Origin: Jeotgalicoccus aerolatus
Lineage (GTDB): Bacteria > Bacillota > Bacilli > Staphylococcales > Salinicoccaceae
Assembly (NCBI RefSeq): GCF_014635205.1
Contig: NZ_BMCN01000001.1
Span: 1,146,114-1,210,113 of the forward strand
Direction of reading: 5' to 3'
Length of the DNA stretch: 64,000 nucleotides
Part shown: positions 43,023-51,910 of the stretch, piece after piece
Position numbering within the stretch: the first letter of the stretch is position 1
Layout of the letters: each line of letters starts with the position of its first letter
Program-made: the position numbers and the translations under genes
The notes under the pieces: generated by a model
Databases searched by the model: none
Seen by the model: the letters and a program-made list of their open reading frames with translations, nothing else
Told to the model about the DNA's origin: nothing

Positions 43023-43982
43023 TCATTTATCTTTCTTCCCCAGCATATCAAGCGGGCTGAGTTTTGCTTCGATTTCGGCTCTGTCGACTTCCATATAAGG
43101 CGGCAAATCTAATTTTTCTCCAGCTTCAATGCCCGCTGTCGTACCGACGAGCCCCGGTCCATCAGTTGCAATCTCAAACATAATGCCGTTGGATTCCCGG
43201 AAGTAAAGACTCTTAAAGAAATGCCTGTCGATGATACCCGTTGATCTGAATCCTTTTTCCATGACTTTTTCATGCCAATAAGCCAGTTCTTCATCATTTT
43301 TTACATTAACAGCTAAATGATGGACACTGCCTCGGCCGGGTTGTTCTCTTTTATCGTCTTTAAATTTCGTCAGAATTTCTCCTTCGAATTCGCTCCCTGC
43401 GGGACGGTATAATCTTACCGATTCGTCACCGGATACTTTCACGTAATCGAACATTTCTGTCAATGAACTTTCCAATTTGTCCATTCGTCGGACTGTCATT
43501 TCAACTGTGCCAATACTGATAATTTGATGTTCTTCTGGAATCACGGAATCTTCCCAGCTGTCAAAGCGCTCAGCCATTTTTGCGTCTGCCACTTGCAGCG
43601 CCAGTCCGAGTCCATCATTATCTTCAAACATCAATGCGTGTCTCCCTGCATATTCAGTCACCGGCCCGCTATTGACACCGAAGCTGTCGAATCTTTCTTT
43701 CCAAAACGATAAACTCTCGGTACTTGGAACAAGTAGACCAATCCTTGTAATCGCATTTGTCCCGCGGTGTGTTTGTCCTGCCATCGGCATTTCAAAAAAA
43801 GATAATTCTGTTCCAACCGACCCGTTTTTATCGCCGTAAAACAAATGATACATCGACGGGTCGTCCTGATTCACTGTCACTTTAACTCTTCTCATACCGA
43901 GCACCTGGGTATAAAATTTATTGTTTTCCTGAGCATTCTTCGTCAACATTGAAATGTGGTGGTGTCCTAAAATTGTCTTCAT
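43023..43982 (-). CDS. ring-cleaving dioxygenase of the VOC (glyoxalase) superfamily
   Basis: 319 residues in two VOC modules (about 5-130 and 150-270). HHHISMLT at the N-terminus, SVHHLAVNV in the second half and the GIMFEIATDGPG block with its Glu supply the 2-His-1-Glu metal site. It resembles MhqO/MhqA-type hydroquinone dioxygenases of Bacillales, which remove quinone electrophiles. Start ATG at 43982 behind CGGAGG. No MarR-type MhqR regulator lies beside it. Confidence 0.88.
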   Translation of the reverse strand: MKTILGHHHISMLTKNAQENNKFYTQVLGMRRVKVTVNQDDPSMYHLFYGDKNGSVGTELSFFEMPMAGQTHRGTNAITRIGLLVPSTESLSFWKERFDSFGVNSGPVTEYAGRHALMFEDNDGLGLALQVADAKMAERFDSWEDSVIPEEHQIISIGTVEMTVRRMDKLESSLTEMFDYVKVSGDESVRLYRPAGSEFEGEILTKFKDDKREQPGRGSVHHLAVNVKNDEELAYWHEKVMEKGFRSTGIIDRHFFKSLYFRESNGIMFEIATDGPGLVGTTAGIEAGEKLDLPPYMEVDRAEIEAKLSPLDMLGKKDK

Positions 43983-44021
43983 AATATTAACCTCCGTTTA
44001 GTTACAGCTGAAAAGCATTTA

Positions 44022-44963
44022 TTAAAACAAATTAATCATTACAACACCGGCCAGCATAATCATCAAACCGATCAGCTGTACCGGCACGACTGTGACTTTG
44101 GCTGATTTAAACAAGCCGAACTGCTGAACTAAAAGACTGCCGAAAATTTGTCCAAATAAAACGAGGACCACCGTCGGGCCTGTACCAATTTCACCGACAA
44201 GAAAGATATTGATCAGCACGTAAAAGCCGCCGAAGATACCGCCGAGCCAAACCCAGAGCGGCGCTTTTTGTGTCACAGGATATTTTACGGGCACCAGTGT
44301 TTTATCGCGTACTAAAACGATAATAATCAAAGTGGCCGCACCGACAAAGAATGAAATAAATGATGCTGTAAATGGCGAATTTACTGCTGCACCGAGTTCA
44401 CCGTTAATTGCTGCCTGGACAGAAAGGAGTGCGCCGCCTGTAAAACCAGCCGCACGCCATGGCCACTTATTAATACTGCTGTTGACCGGCTCCAGCTTGT
44501 TCCGCCGCTGCTTAATAATATCCTGCAGCACCACTGCCAGAAAAACGCCTGCAAAAATTAAGAGGACACCGAACAGCCTGTTTAAACTAAAGGCCTGCAC
44601 ATAGGAATTAAACCAGCCGAAATGATCGATCGCCATCCCAGTAATAATCATACCGATAATAGGCATAATCGCAGTTTCTACACTGCCAATTTTGGGAAAG
44701 ATAAATATATTTGTCGTCAGAGCGATTACCCCGCACACACCGCCGAGCCATATCCAAGCTGGTTCCGCAGTAAAACTCCCTGCTGGCGGTGTTAAAGGCA
44801 GTCCATTCACCATCACTATAATACTTAAAAATATTGTCCCGATAATAAATGAAATCATCGAAGCAATAAAGGGAGATAAGACGTAAACTCTAAGTCTCGA
44901 GTTAATGGCAGACTGCATCGACATACCCGCACCGATTGCCGCCCCCAGTACAGCTGTAAACAT
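44022..44963 (-). CDS. YdcZ-type DMT family transporter, fused double domain
   Basis: 313 residues and about ten spans. Two halves repeat each other: GMSMQSAINSRL in the first corresponds to LLSVQAAINGELG in the second, and WIWLGGVCGV to WVWLGGIFGG. This is a fusion of two YdcZ (DUF606) units, which in many bacteria are separate subunits. Start ATG at 44963 behind AGGAG; a GTG three codons upstream touches that site. Likely an exporter; substrate unknown. Confidence 0.88.
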   Translation of the reverse strand: MFTAVLGAAIGAGMSMQSAINSRLRVYVLSPFIASMISFIIGTIFLSIIVMVNGLPLTPPAGSFTAEPAWIWLGGVCGVIALTTNIFIFPKIGSVETAIMPIIGMIITGMAIDHFGWFNSYVQAFSLNRLFGVLLIFAGVFLAVVLQDIIKQRRNKLEPVNSSINKWPWRAAGFTGGALLSVQAAINGELGAAVNSPFTASFISFFVGAATLIIIVLVRDKTLVPVKYPVTQKAPLWVWLGGIFGGFYVLINIFLVGEIGTGPTVVLVLFGQIFGSLLVQQFGLFKSAKVTVVPVQLIGLMIMLAGVVMINLF

Positions 44964-45010
44964 GGCTTTCACGCTCCTACTGTTTGCATATCATCGTATC
45001 ACTTATTAAA

Positions 45011-45042
45011 ACAAAAATCCCTTTTGAAAATTCAAAAGGGGT
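45011..45042 (-). terminator. intrinsic terminator of the Dus gene
   Basis: Minus strand CCCCTTTTGAA pairs with TTCAAAAGGG, followed by ATTTTTGTTTT. Confidence 0.88.
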
Positions 45043-45060
45043 TCTAAATTAAGCTCGCTC

Positions 45061-46029
45061 TTACGTTGCTCTCATCTGTTCAAACTCGTTCAGCAATGCA
45101 CGAACCTCATCGGTGGTGTTCGTCTGCATGAGCTGATTTCTTAATTCGCCGGCACCTCTAATACCGCGGACGTATATTTTAAAGAATCTGCGCAGCGGTT
45201 TAAATAATCGAGATTCTTCTTTTGAATACTTATCGAAAAGATCAAGGTGCAGTCTTAATAATCCAAGCAGTTCCTCGCTCGTATGCTCTTTCGGCTCTTT
45301 TTCAAAAGCGTAGGGGTTATGGAATATTCCCCGTCCGATCATCACACCGTCTATGCCGTATTTTTCTGCCAGTTCCAGACCGGTTTTTCTGTCTGGTATA
45401 TCGCCATTAATCGTGAGCAGTGTATCCGGAGCAATTTCATCGCGCAGCTTTTTAATTTCACCGATTAATTCCCAGTGCGCATCGACCTTACTCATTTCTC
45501 TTCTCGTTCTTAAATGAATCGATAAATTCGCAATGTCTTGTTCAAAGACATGTTTCAGCCAGTCTCTCCATTCCTCTATTTCAGAATAGCCGAGGCGTGT
45601 TTTAACGCTGACGGGCAGACCGCCTGCTTTGGCCGCCTGGATAATCTCCGCCGCAGTTTCAGGTCGCTGGATTAAGCCTGCACCCTTACCTTTTGCTGCA
45701 ACATTCGGCACCGGGCATCCCATATTCAGATCGATTCCTTTAAAGCCCATCTCAGCCATGCCGATACTCATTTCTTTGAAATGTTCGGGTTTATCTCCCC
45801 AAATATGAGCAACAATCGGCTGTTCATCTTCAGTAAAAGTCAACCGGCCGCGAACGCTGTGCACCCCTTCCGGGTGACAGAAACTTTCCGTATTCGTAAA
45901 CTCAGTAAAAAACACGTCAGGACGTCCCGCTTCACTGACGACATGGCGGAATACAACATCCGTCACATCTTCCATCGGTGCCAAAACAAAAAATGGACGC
46001 GGTAATTCACGCCAAAAATTTTCTTTCAT
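45061..46029 (-). CDS. tRNA-dihydrouridine synthase family protein
   Basis: 322 residues. The FMN-binding barrel begins [15 protein letters not shown], and the catalytic Cys lies in [20 protein letters not shown]. It also has [13 protein letters not shown] and a C-terminal helical tRNA-binding domain. Reduces specific uridines of tRNA to dihydrouridine. The sequence is of the DusC-like branch, different from the usual DusB neighbouring lysS; which position it modifies cannot be told. Start ATG at 46029. Confidence 0.9.
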   Translation of the reverse strand: MKENFWRELPRPFFVLAPMEDVTDVVFRHVVSEAGRPDVFFTEFTNTESFCHPEGVHSVRGRLTFTEDEQPIVAHIWGDKPEHFKEMSIGMAEMGFKGIDLNMGCPVPNVAAKGKGAGLIQRPETAAEIIQAAKAGGLPVSVKTRLGYSEIEEWRDWLKHVFEQDIANLSIHLRTRREMSKVDAHWELIGEIKKLRDEIAPDTLLTINGDIPDRKTGLELAEKYGIDGVMIGRGIFHNPYAFEKEPKEHTSEELLGLLRLHLDLFDKYSKEESRLFKPLRRFFKIYVRGIRGAGELRNQLMQTNTTDEVRALLNEFEQMRAT

Positions 46030-46122
46030 ATATATTTAAACCTTCTCATCTATTAATTTTTTCGAATTTTAATCCATGATGATATTACCACAAAAAGTCA
46101 TTTTACACAAAGCAGCCGTTCA

Positions 46123-46157
46123 TATAAAAACCTGCAGAGACTAGTAGTCTGCAGGTT
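46123..46157 (-). terminator. intrinsic terminator overlapping the 3' end of the GRAM-like gene
   Basis: Minus strand AACCTGCAGA pairs with TCTGCAGGTT, followed by TTTAT. The stop codon at 46141-46143 lies in the loop, so the last codons form the 5' arm. Confidence 0.88.
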
Positions 46158-46470
46158 CGTTTAATTCACTTCTCATTTTATTTATCGCAGTAATCCAGTC
46201 GTTCCGCTTGAACACACTGAACTTAAATACATCATTATTATGCGTAATAATTTTAATACGGTTAGGAATCATTCCCATGCTGTTTTTCGTTTTTATTTCT
46301 TTAATATCTTTTAAATCAATAACCGTTTCCACCGATTCAATATGCTGGCCGATTGACCCCTCATGAAATAATGTCGTTTTAGTCAGATAAAGCGGGCCTT
46401 CGACACCTCTCATCGGACGTCGCATATGCGCGTGCCCCGCCCGTATTATGTCACCTTTATTCAGCCTCAT
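46141..46470 (-). CDS. small GRAM/PH-like domain protein
   Basis: 109 residues with alternating beta strands and a C-terminal helix (KRNDWITAINKMRSEL), the layout of GRAM or bacterial PH-like domains. No signal peptide or membrane span. Start ATG at 46470 behind GGCGGAGG. Function unknown; such proteins may bind lipids or act as adaptors. Confidence 0.7.
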   Translation of the reverse strand: MRLNKGDIIRAGHAHMRRPMRGVEGPLYLTKTTLFHEGSIGQHIESVETVIDLKDIKEIKTKNSMGMIPNRIKIITHNNDVFKFSVFKRNDWITAINKMRSELNEPADY

Positions 46471-46498
46471 CTTATATACCTCCGCCGCTATTTATTAT

Positions 46499-46585
46499 TT
46501 ATACTCCGCCTAATGCTATCATAATTGTAAAAATTAACAATCCAGCAATGACAATAATTAAAAATGCCATGAACCATTTGTTCAC
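46499..46585 (-). CDS. 28-residue single-span membrane protein
   Basis: GTG at 46585, eight bases after AAAGGAG, opens a 28-codon frame: VNKWFMAFLI, then a hydrophobic run to the stop TAA at 46499. One membrane span fills nearly the whole protein after a positive, aromatic N-terminus. It sits 28 bases upstream of the GRAM-like gene on the same strand and may be cotranscribed with it. Unrecognised; the strong ribosome binding site and spacing are the main evidence. Confidence 0.6.
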   Translation of the reverse strand: MNKWFMAFLIIVIAGLLIFTIMIALGGV

Positions 46586-46626
46586 ATTATCCGCTCCTTT
46601 AAGAACACATAATTTAAGTATACACG

Positions 46627-46663
46627 TAAAAAAATCACTTCATTTAAAAAATGAAGTGATTTC
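46627..46663 (-). terminator. intrinsic terminator of the MFS exporter gene
   Basis: AAATCACTTCATT pairs with AATGAAGTGATTT, with seven T residues on the minus strand. Confidence 0.9.
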
Positions 46664-46668
46664 ATAAA

Positions 46669-48165
46669 TTATTCATTATTGCTGTCTTTTTTATCCGGTG
46701 CAGCCACCAGATCTTCGATCGGTGTCGCACGGTATACGAAGAAGGACATAACAGCAGCGATGATAGCGATGATAAAGATAATGAAGTAAACTGATTCAAC
46801 ACCATATACCATAGCATCCGTTATTACTGCCTGTGACTCCGGATTTTCTGCCGAACTTAAATAGCTGTCCTGACGCGAGTTAAGCAGTCCGATAAAGACC
46901 GATACACCTATTGCACCTGCCAATGGCTGCAAGGTCGATACGACTGCTGTACCGTGAGGATACAAGTGTTTCGGCAGCTGGTTTAAGCCGTTTGTTTCCG
47001 CCGGCATCATCGTCGCTGAGACACTTAGCATAATCAACATGAAGCCTGCAATAATTACCCACTGCGGCGTATCCGCTGTTAAGTTGCTGAACATAAACAT
47101 CGTTGCAGCTAAAATAATCGTTGCCGGAACCATCATGACTTTGGGTCCGACTTTATCGAATAATGCACCCATAAACGGGCTCATCGCACCGTTTAAAATA
47201 CTTCCCGGCAAGAGCAGAAGTCCTGCTGCAGCTGCAGTCAGACCCATCGGCCCCTGCATAAATACAGGCAGAATTAATTCCGATGCAAACATCATCATAA
47301 TAATGATAATGAAAAGGACGACCGCATGCGAGAACATAGGAAATTTAAATACACGAAGATCCATTAAAGGCTCTTCCAGTTTAAACTGACGGAATATAAA
47401 GAGCAGGATTGCAATAACACCGATAATTATCGGAATGAATACAGTCGGCGTCATAAATCCGTTTGCACTTTCACCTGCATGGCTGAATCCGTAAATTGTC
47501 GCACCTAAACCAATCGTAGAAAAAAGAATGGAAATCCAGTCAATTTTAGGTTTAGTAATTTCAGTAATATTAACCAGATATTTTAAAGCAAATAATATTG
47601 AGAAAATCGTAAACGGCATAACGAATATAAACAGGAATCTCCAGCCGAAATATTCGACTATAACGCCTGACAGCGTTGGTCCGAGTGCCGGTGCGAACAT
47701 AATAACCAGACCGACAATCCCCATAATTTTCCCTCTTTTGTGCGGCGGGTAAATTAACAGAAATACATTAAACATAATCGGCATTATAAGGCCTGTACCA
47801 ATTGCCTGAACCATCCGGCCAAAGAGCAGCACACCAAATGACGGTGCAATTGCTGCAATGACTGTTCCGATGAAGAAGGTTACCATGGTGCCGATAAAGA
47901 GCTGTCTCGTCGTAAACCAGCCCATCAGGAGCGGTGATACCGGTATGACGATAGCCATAACTAGCATAAATCCGGTAGCGATCCATTGAACAGTGGACAG
48001 AGAAATATCAAATTCTGCCATTAAAGTCGTTAAAGCTATATTAAGCAGTGTTTCATTTAAAATCGCGAAGAAGGCACCGATAATCAGTGCCACCATAATC
48101 GGCAGCGTTTTTGCATTCGGATCTTCCGATAAAAATTCGTACTTTGTACTTTTAGTCTCAGTCAT
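46669..48165 (-). CDS. MFS multidrug-type exporter, DHA2 family
   Basis: 498 residues and about fourteen spans, the EmrB/QacA layout. LNIALTTLMAEF in span 1 (the usual VNVALP position), GRMVQAIGTGLIMP and the motif C segment GPTLSGVIVEYFGWRFLF are classic for DHA2 exporters. Divergent from a MerR regulator through a promoter with a 19-base spacer, so it is very likely induced by the ligand of that regulator. Start ATG at 48165 behind AGAGGTG. Confidence 0.92.
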   Translation of the reverse strand: MTETKSTKYEFLSEDPNAKTLPIMVALIIGAFFAILNETLLNIALTTLMAEFDISLSTVQWIATGFMLVMAIVIPVSPLLMGWFTTRQLFIGTMVTFFIGTVIAAIAPSFGVLLFGRMVQAIGTGLIMPIMFNVFLLIYPPHKRGKIMGIVGLVIMFAPALGPTLSGVIVEYFGWRFLFIFVMPFTIFSILFALKYLVNITEITKPKIDWISILFSTIGLGATIYGFSHAGESANGFMTPTVFIPIIIGVIAILLFIFRQFKLEEPLMDLRVFKFPMFSHAVVLFIIIIMMMFASELILPVFMQGPMGLTAAAAGLLLLPGSILNGAMSPFMGALFDKVGPKVMMVPATIILAATMFMFSNLTADTPQWVIIAGFMLIMLSVSATMMPAETNGLNQLPKHLYPHGTAVVSTLQPLAGAIGVSVFIGLLNSRQDSYLSSAENPESQAVITDAMVYGVESVYFIIFIIAIIAAVMSFFVYRATPIEDLVAAPDKKDSNNE

Positions 48166-48239
48166 TTTACACCTCTGTTATTTAAATATGATTGTATTTC
48201 ACGTGAGATTTTAAAATACACATCAAAACGATGACCTAG

Positions 48240-48273
48240 TATAATATAAGCTATATGGTAACTATACAGTCAA
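48240..48273 (-). promoter_or_regulatory. MerR-controlled promoter with 19-base spacer
   Basis: Minus strand TTGACT (48268-48273), 19-base spacer (48249-48267), TATATT (48243-48248), driving the MFS exporter. The overlong spacer with an AT-rich partial dyad is the hallmark of promoters that MerR proteins untwist. On the plus strand TATAAT (48240-48245) may serve the regulator itself. Confidence 0.8.
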
Positions 48274-48276
48274 GAG

Positions 48277-49104
48277 GTGAGTCCTATTCAAACAGAAATT
48301 TATTTTACGACCGGAGATTTCGCCAAACTTTGCGAAGTGACGAAACAGACACTGTTTCACTACGATAACATCGGTCTCCTTTGCCCCGACCACAAGGATA
48401 GTAAAGGCTACCGCTACTATTCTTATACGCAATTCGATACGATGTACGTCATTGAATCATTAAAAGAAATGGAAATGTCCCTAAGTGAGATTAAGGTCTT
48501 TATCAGCAATACAACACCGGATACTATGATTGATCTCTTTAAAGAAAAATCGAACCAGCTGTCAGAAAAAATTAATAATCTCATCAGTATACAAAAAACT
48601 ATTGAGAAAAAAATACAGATTACCGAACAGGCTAAGACAGCGGACTTTAGCAAGATTAAGCTGGTGCAAGCCGAAGAAGAATATTTGTATTTAAGCGCGC
48701 CGCTGTTAAATTACGACGACGATGAAAACAGGGCGTCCATTTCATATTTCTATAAAGAATGTATGAGAACGCTCCATGAGAAGTATTCAATTGGAGTAAT
48801 CTTAGAAAAACATGAACTATTATCAGGAGAGCACCACAGTTTTAAACATCTGTTTGCAAAAACCGATTTTACTGATGCACTGCCTTTAGTAAAGAAAGAC
48901 GCCACTTTACAAGTCGTCGGCTACCATATCGGCAAACACGAAAATATTGCAGATACATATAATGAAATGATGCATTTTATTGAGTCAGAAAAGCTGGAGA
49001 TGACTGACTTTTCATATGAAGAACCCTTGATGGACCGTATTTCTGTTAACGACAGCAATCAGTATGTCACTAAAATTACAATCCCTGTAAAGAAACTTAA
49101 GTAA
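48277..49104 (+). CDS. MerR family regulator with effector-binding domain
   Basis: 275 residues. The N-terminal MerR winged helix covers FTTGDFAKLCEVTKQTLFHYDNIGLL and the YYSYTQFDTM wing, followed by a dimerisation helix (about 80-115) and a C-terminal domain of GyrI/BmrR type. It probably senses a toxic compound and activates the divergent exporter. The start is uncertain: GTG at 48277 overlaps the only ribosome-binding-like sequence AAGAGGTG, while an ATT at 48286 is correctly spaced from it. Confidence 0.88.
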   Translation: MSPIQTEIYFTTGDFAKLCEVTKQTLFHYDNIGLLCPDHKDSKGYRYYSYTQFDTMYVIESLKEMEMSLSEIKVFISNTTPDTMIDLFKEKSNQLSEKINNLISIQKTIEKKIQITEQAKTADFSKIKLVQAEEEYLYLSAPLLNYDDDENRASISYFYKECMRTLHEKYSIGVILEKHELLSGEHHSFKHLFAKTDFTDALPLVKKDATLQVVGYHIGKHENIADTYNEMMHFIESEKLEMTDFSYEEPLMDRISVNDSNQYVTKITIPVKKLK

Positions 49105-49181
49105 TACAATTCTTTGCTATATGACTGGCATTGATATATATTCAAAGAAAAATACGGCATGTTTGAGAAAGGAGCATTGCA

Positions 49182-49340
49182 GTGAGCAGTAAATCCACTT
49201 CAGTCGTTAAAACAGGTGTCGGTTTTGGTACGGTACTTGCCGTCACAATTTCCTGGAGTTTGCACCAGTCTATACTCTGGGCTATTATTCACGGTATCTT
49301 CAGCTGGTTCTACGTTATCTACTACATTATTGTAAGATAG
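49182..49340 (+). CDS. 52-residue membrane protein
   Basis: GTG at 49182, nine bases after AAAGGAG, opens 52 codons. A short polar start (SSKSTSVVK) leads into hydrophobic residues TGVGFGTVLAVTISW, LHQSILWAIIHGIF and WFYVIYYIIV, suggesting one or two spans. Small proteins of this pattern are widespread in Firmicutes, function unknown. Followed by a terminator. Confidence 0.7.
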   Translation: MSSKSTSVVKTGVGFGTVLAVTISWSLHQSILWAIIHGIFSWFYVIYYIIVR

Positions 49341-49378
49341 AAAAAGCGTCTGCCGGATATAAATATATCCAATATAAA

Positions 49379-49425
49379 TAATCCGTACGCCAGACTCCCC
49401 GGAGAATAGCGTACGGATTTTTTCG
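49379..49425 (+). terminator. intrinsic terminator
   Basis: AATCCGTACGC pairs with GCGTACGGATT across an 18-base GC-rich loop and ends in TTTTTCG. It lies between convergent genes. Confidence 0.88.
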
Positions 49426-49439
49426 TTTCTATAATAATA

Positions 49440-50249
49440 TTACAAGTGCATTGTTACATCTGCATCTGCTTTAAGTTCTTCAACTAAAGCTTGTGCAGCT
49501 TCGCCTTCTTTTTGCATAACAACCTGTTCTTCAAGCTGAGGTTTCATTTCTTCAAATGATGGCGGTTCCTCTTCCGTTTCCATCTGCTCCATTTGTTCTA
49601 CCTGCTGATCGTATAATTCCTGGAGTTCTTCATCTGACGGATTAATTTCTCCTGATTCTTCAGCAATCAGCTTATCAACTTTAACTTGCATTTCAACTTG
49701 TGACATTACTTCATCTTTAGGCATATCCTGTTCTTCAAATGCTGCAAACAAGTCATCCTGTGACTCCATGCCGTTTTGTTCTACCAATTCGTCTAAGACA
49801 CCATTCGTATCTTCTTCAGTGACTTCAAGCTCGCGGTTATCCGCTTCCTGGATTAAGAGTTCCTGTGAAACCAGTCCATCAGCAACTTGTGTTTTCAAGT
49901 CATCCTGATTGACTTCTTCACCAGACATTTGCGACATCATTGCCGCCTGCTGGAACTGCATAGTATACGCTTCTTCAAACTCAGGTTTTTCAATTTCAGT
50001 TCCGTTCACTTCTGCAACAACATCCGGCACCCCTTCTAAGTCAGGTTCCGGCTGTTCAGGCTGTTCAGCTGATGCACTTTCTGCATTTTCTTCCCCTTCA
50101 GCTGCTGCACCTGATTCCTCAGATGCTTCCGGAGCTTCTTCCTGCGCTGCGCCGGTATCTTCTGTTTCTGCTGCTTCTTCATCACCATTGCATGCACCGA
50201 GCAGCAGCAATGAGCCTATTATTGTTAAACTTGATAACCATTTCTTCAT
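49440..50249 (-). CDS. SurA-N-like lipoprotein without a PPIase domain
   Basis: 269 residues. The signal peptide ends LLGAC with lipidation Cys20. Residues about 21-70 are an acidic Glu/Ala-rich linker, and the remainder (VAEVNGTEIEKPEFEEAYTMQFQQA onward) matches the N-terminal chaperone domain of SurA/PrsA-type foldases. The parvulin PPIase domain usually inserted in PrsA is absent. It is probably an extracytoplasmic chaperone anchored to the membrane. Start ATG at 50249 behind AAGGAGAG. Confidence 0.85.
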   Translation of the reverse strand: MKKWLSSLTIIGSLLLLGACNGDEEAAETEDTGAAQEEAPEASEESGAAAEGEENAESASAEQPEQPEPDLEGVPDVVAEVNGTEIEKPEFEEAYTMQFQQAAMMSQMSGEEVNQDDLKTQVADGLVSQELLIQEADNRELEVTEEDTNGVLDELVEQNGMESQDDLFAAFEEQDMPKDEVMSQVEMQVKVDKLIAEESGEINPSDEELQELYDQQVEQMEQMETEEEPPSFEEMKPQLEEQVVMQKEGEAAQALVEELKADADVTMHL

Positions 50250-50387
50250 TTGTGACTCTCCTTTTATTCCTTACTTGTTGGTCATTCTAACGCAGATTAT
50301 CTACAGAGGCATGTAAAAAGCGGCTATGACGAAAATAAATTTCTTGAAATATGTTGAATTCATGACATTGTGAATCACCTCACTAGA

Positions 50388-50428
50388 AAGAAACCCCTGC
50401 AGCCGATATTTTCATATCGCTGCAAGGG
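50388..50428 (-). terminator. intrinsic terminator of gcvPA-gcvPB
   Basis: Minus strand CCCTTGCAGCGATAT pairs with ATATCGGCTGCAGGGG over a four-base loop; the tail TTTCTTTCT is T-rich. Confidence 0.85.
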
Positions 50429-50443
50429 CAGTGTTCTCATTTA

Positions 50444-51910
50444 TTATGCTTCTTCTTTATTCCAGCGTAATACCGGTTTACGTGACGCTCTTGTTTCGTC
50501 TAAACGTTTAACTGATGTTTTGTGTGGTGCTTCGTGAATGATGTCCGGATTATTTTCCGCTTCATCCGCGATTTGAAGCATTGTATTGATAAAGTGATCC
50601 AGAGTTTCTTTAGACTCTGTTTCAGTCGGTTCAATCATCATCGCTTCGCCTACGATTAATGGGAAGTAAACAGTCGGCGGGTGGATGTCAAAGTCCATCA
50701 GACGTTTAGCAATGTCTGCAGTTCTGACTCCAAGTGCTTTTTGTTTGTTTCCGGAAATAACGAATTCGTGTTTACAGTGCTGTGTGAACGGAAGTTCGTA
50801 TTTCTCCTGCAAGCTGCGCATGATGTAGTTAGCGTTAAGTACTGCGTACTCACTTGCTTTTTTAAGTCCTTCTGCACCTAAAGTACGGATGTAAGTGTAA
50901 GAACGGACGTTAATTCCAAAGTTACCGTAGAAATTCTTAACCATACCGATTGAATCCGGACGGTTGTAATCTAAATCGTATACACCGTTTTCTTCTGTCA
51001 CAACAGGTTTCGGCAAGAATTTAGCCAGTTCTTCAGTCACACCGATCGGGCCTGAACCCGGACCGCCGCCGCCGTGAGGACCTGTGAATGTTTTGTGCAG
51101 GTTCAAGTGAACTGCGTCAAAGCCCATATCTCCAGGACGTGCGTAACCCATGATTGCGTTTAAGTTTGCACCATCATAGTACATTTTACCGCCGGCTTCG
51201 TGAATAATGTCAGCCATTTCAAGGATTTGTGTTTCAAATAAACCTAAAGTGTTCGGGTTTGTCAGCATTAATGCTGCAGTGTTTTCGTTAACGACTTTCT
51301 TAAGGTCTTCAACGTCTACGAGACCTTTATCGTTTGATTTAACTTCAACGATTTTAAAGCCGGCAACTGCTGCTGATGCAGGGTTAGTACCGTGTGCTGA
51401 GTCAGGAACGATGACTTCGTTACGGTGTGATTCACCATTCGCTGCGTGGAATGCTTTAAATACCATCAGTGCAGTCCACTCACCTTGAGAACCGGCAGCC
51501 GGCTGCAATGTGATTTCATCCATTCCTGTAATTTCTTCAAGATGAACTTGAAGATCGTACATTAACTCTAAAGCACCCTGGATTGTTTTAGTATCCTGGT
51601 AAGGGTGAATATGGCTGAAACCAGGTAATCTGACTACATCTTCGTTAATTACCGGGTTATATTTCATCGTACAAGACCCTAAAGGATAAAATCCTGTGTG
51701 AATACCGAAGTTGCGGTTAGATAAACCAGTATAGTGACGCATTAATTCCAGTTCATCAACTTCCGGAAGGTTTGCATCGACTTTACGAATGTAAGCATCA
51801 TCAATTTCTTCTTCTAAATTAACTTCTGGAACATCAAGTGTCGGCAGGCTGTATCCTACTCTGCCTTCTTTACTGCGTTCAAAAATTAATGGAAAGTTTT
51901 CATTAGCCAT
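50444..51910 (-). CDS. gcvPB: glycine dehydrogenase (decarboxylating) subunit 2
   Basis: 488 residues. The PLP-dependent P-protein half carrying the Schiff-base Lys273 in [19 protein letters not shown]. It decarboxylates glycine and passes the aminomethyl group to lipoyl-GcvH. The start is ATG at 51910 behind GGGGGAT, overlapping the end of gcvPA by eight bases. The two-subunit form is typical of Bacillales. Confidence 0.95.
   Translation of the reverse strand: MANENFPLIFERSKEGRVGYSLPTLDVPEVNLEEEIDDAYIRKVDANLPEVDELELMRHYTGLSNRNFGIHTGFYPLGSCTMKYNPVINEDVVRLPGFSHIHPYQDTKTIQGALELMYDLQVHLEEITGMDEITLQPAAGSQGEWTALMVFKAFHAANGESHRNEVIVPDSAHGTNPASAAVAGFKIVEVKSNDKGLVDVEDLKKVVNENTAALMLTNPNTLGLFETQILEMADIIHEAGGKMYYDGANLNAIMGYARPGDMGFDAVHLNLHKTFTGPHGGGGPGSGPIGVTEELAKFLPKPVVTEENGVYDLDYNRPDSIGMVKNFYGNFGINVRSYTYIRTLGAEGLKKASEYAVLNANYIMRSLQEKYELPFTQHCKHEFVISGNKQKALGVRTADIAKRLMDFDIHPPTVYFPLIVGEAMMIEPTETESKETLDHFINTMLQIADEAENNPDIIHEAPHKTSVKRLDETRASRKPVLRWNKEEA

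Noticed and set aside
42409..43098. A 229-residue protein with 17-residue repeats on the plus strand
   Set aside because: The frame starts inside the preceding permease gene, runs through a strong terminator hairpin, has no ribosome binding site, and the opposite strand is equally open.
43524..43712. Antisense open frames inside the VOC dioxygenase, clpE, glmS and gcv genes
   Set aside because: They have no ribosome binding sites and mirror codon structure of the real genes on the opposite strand.
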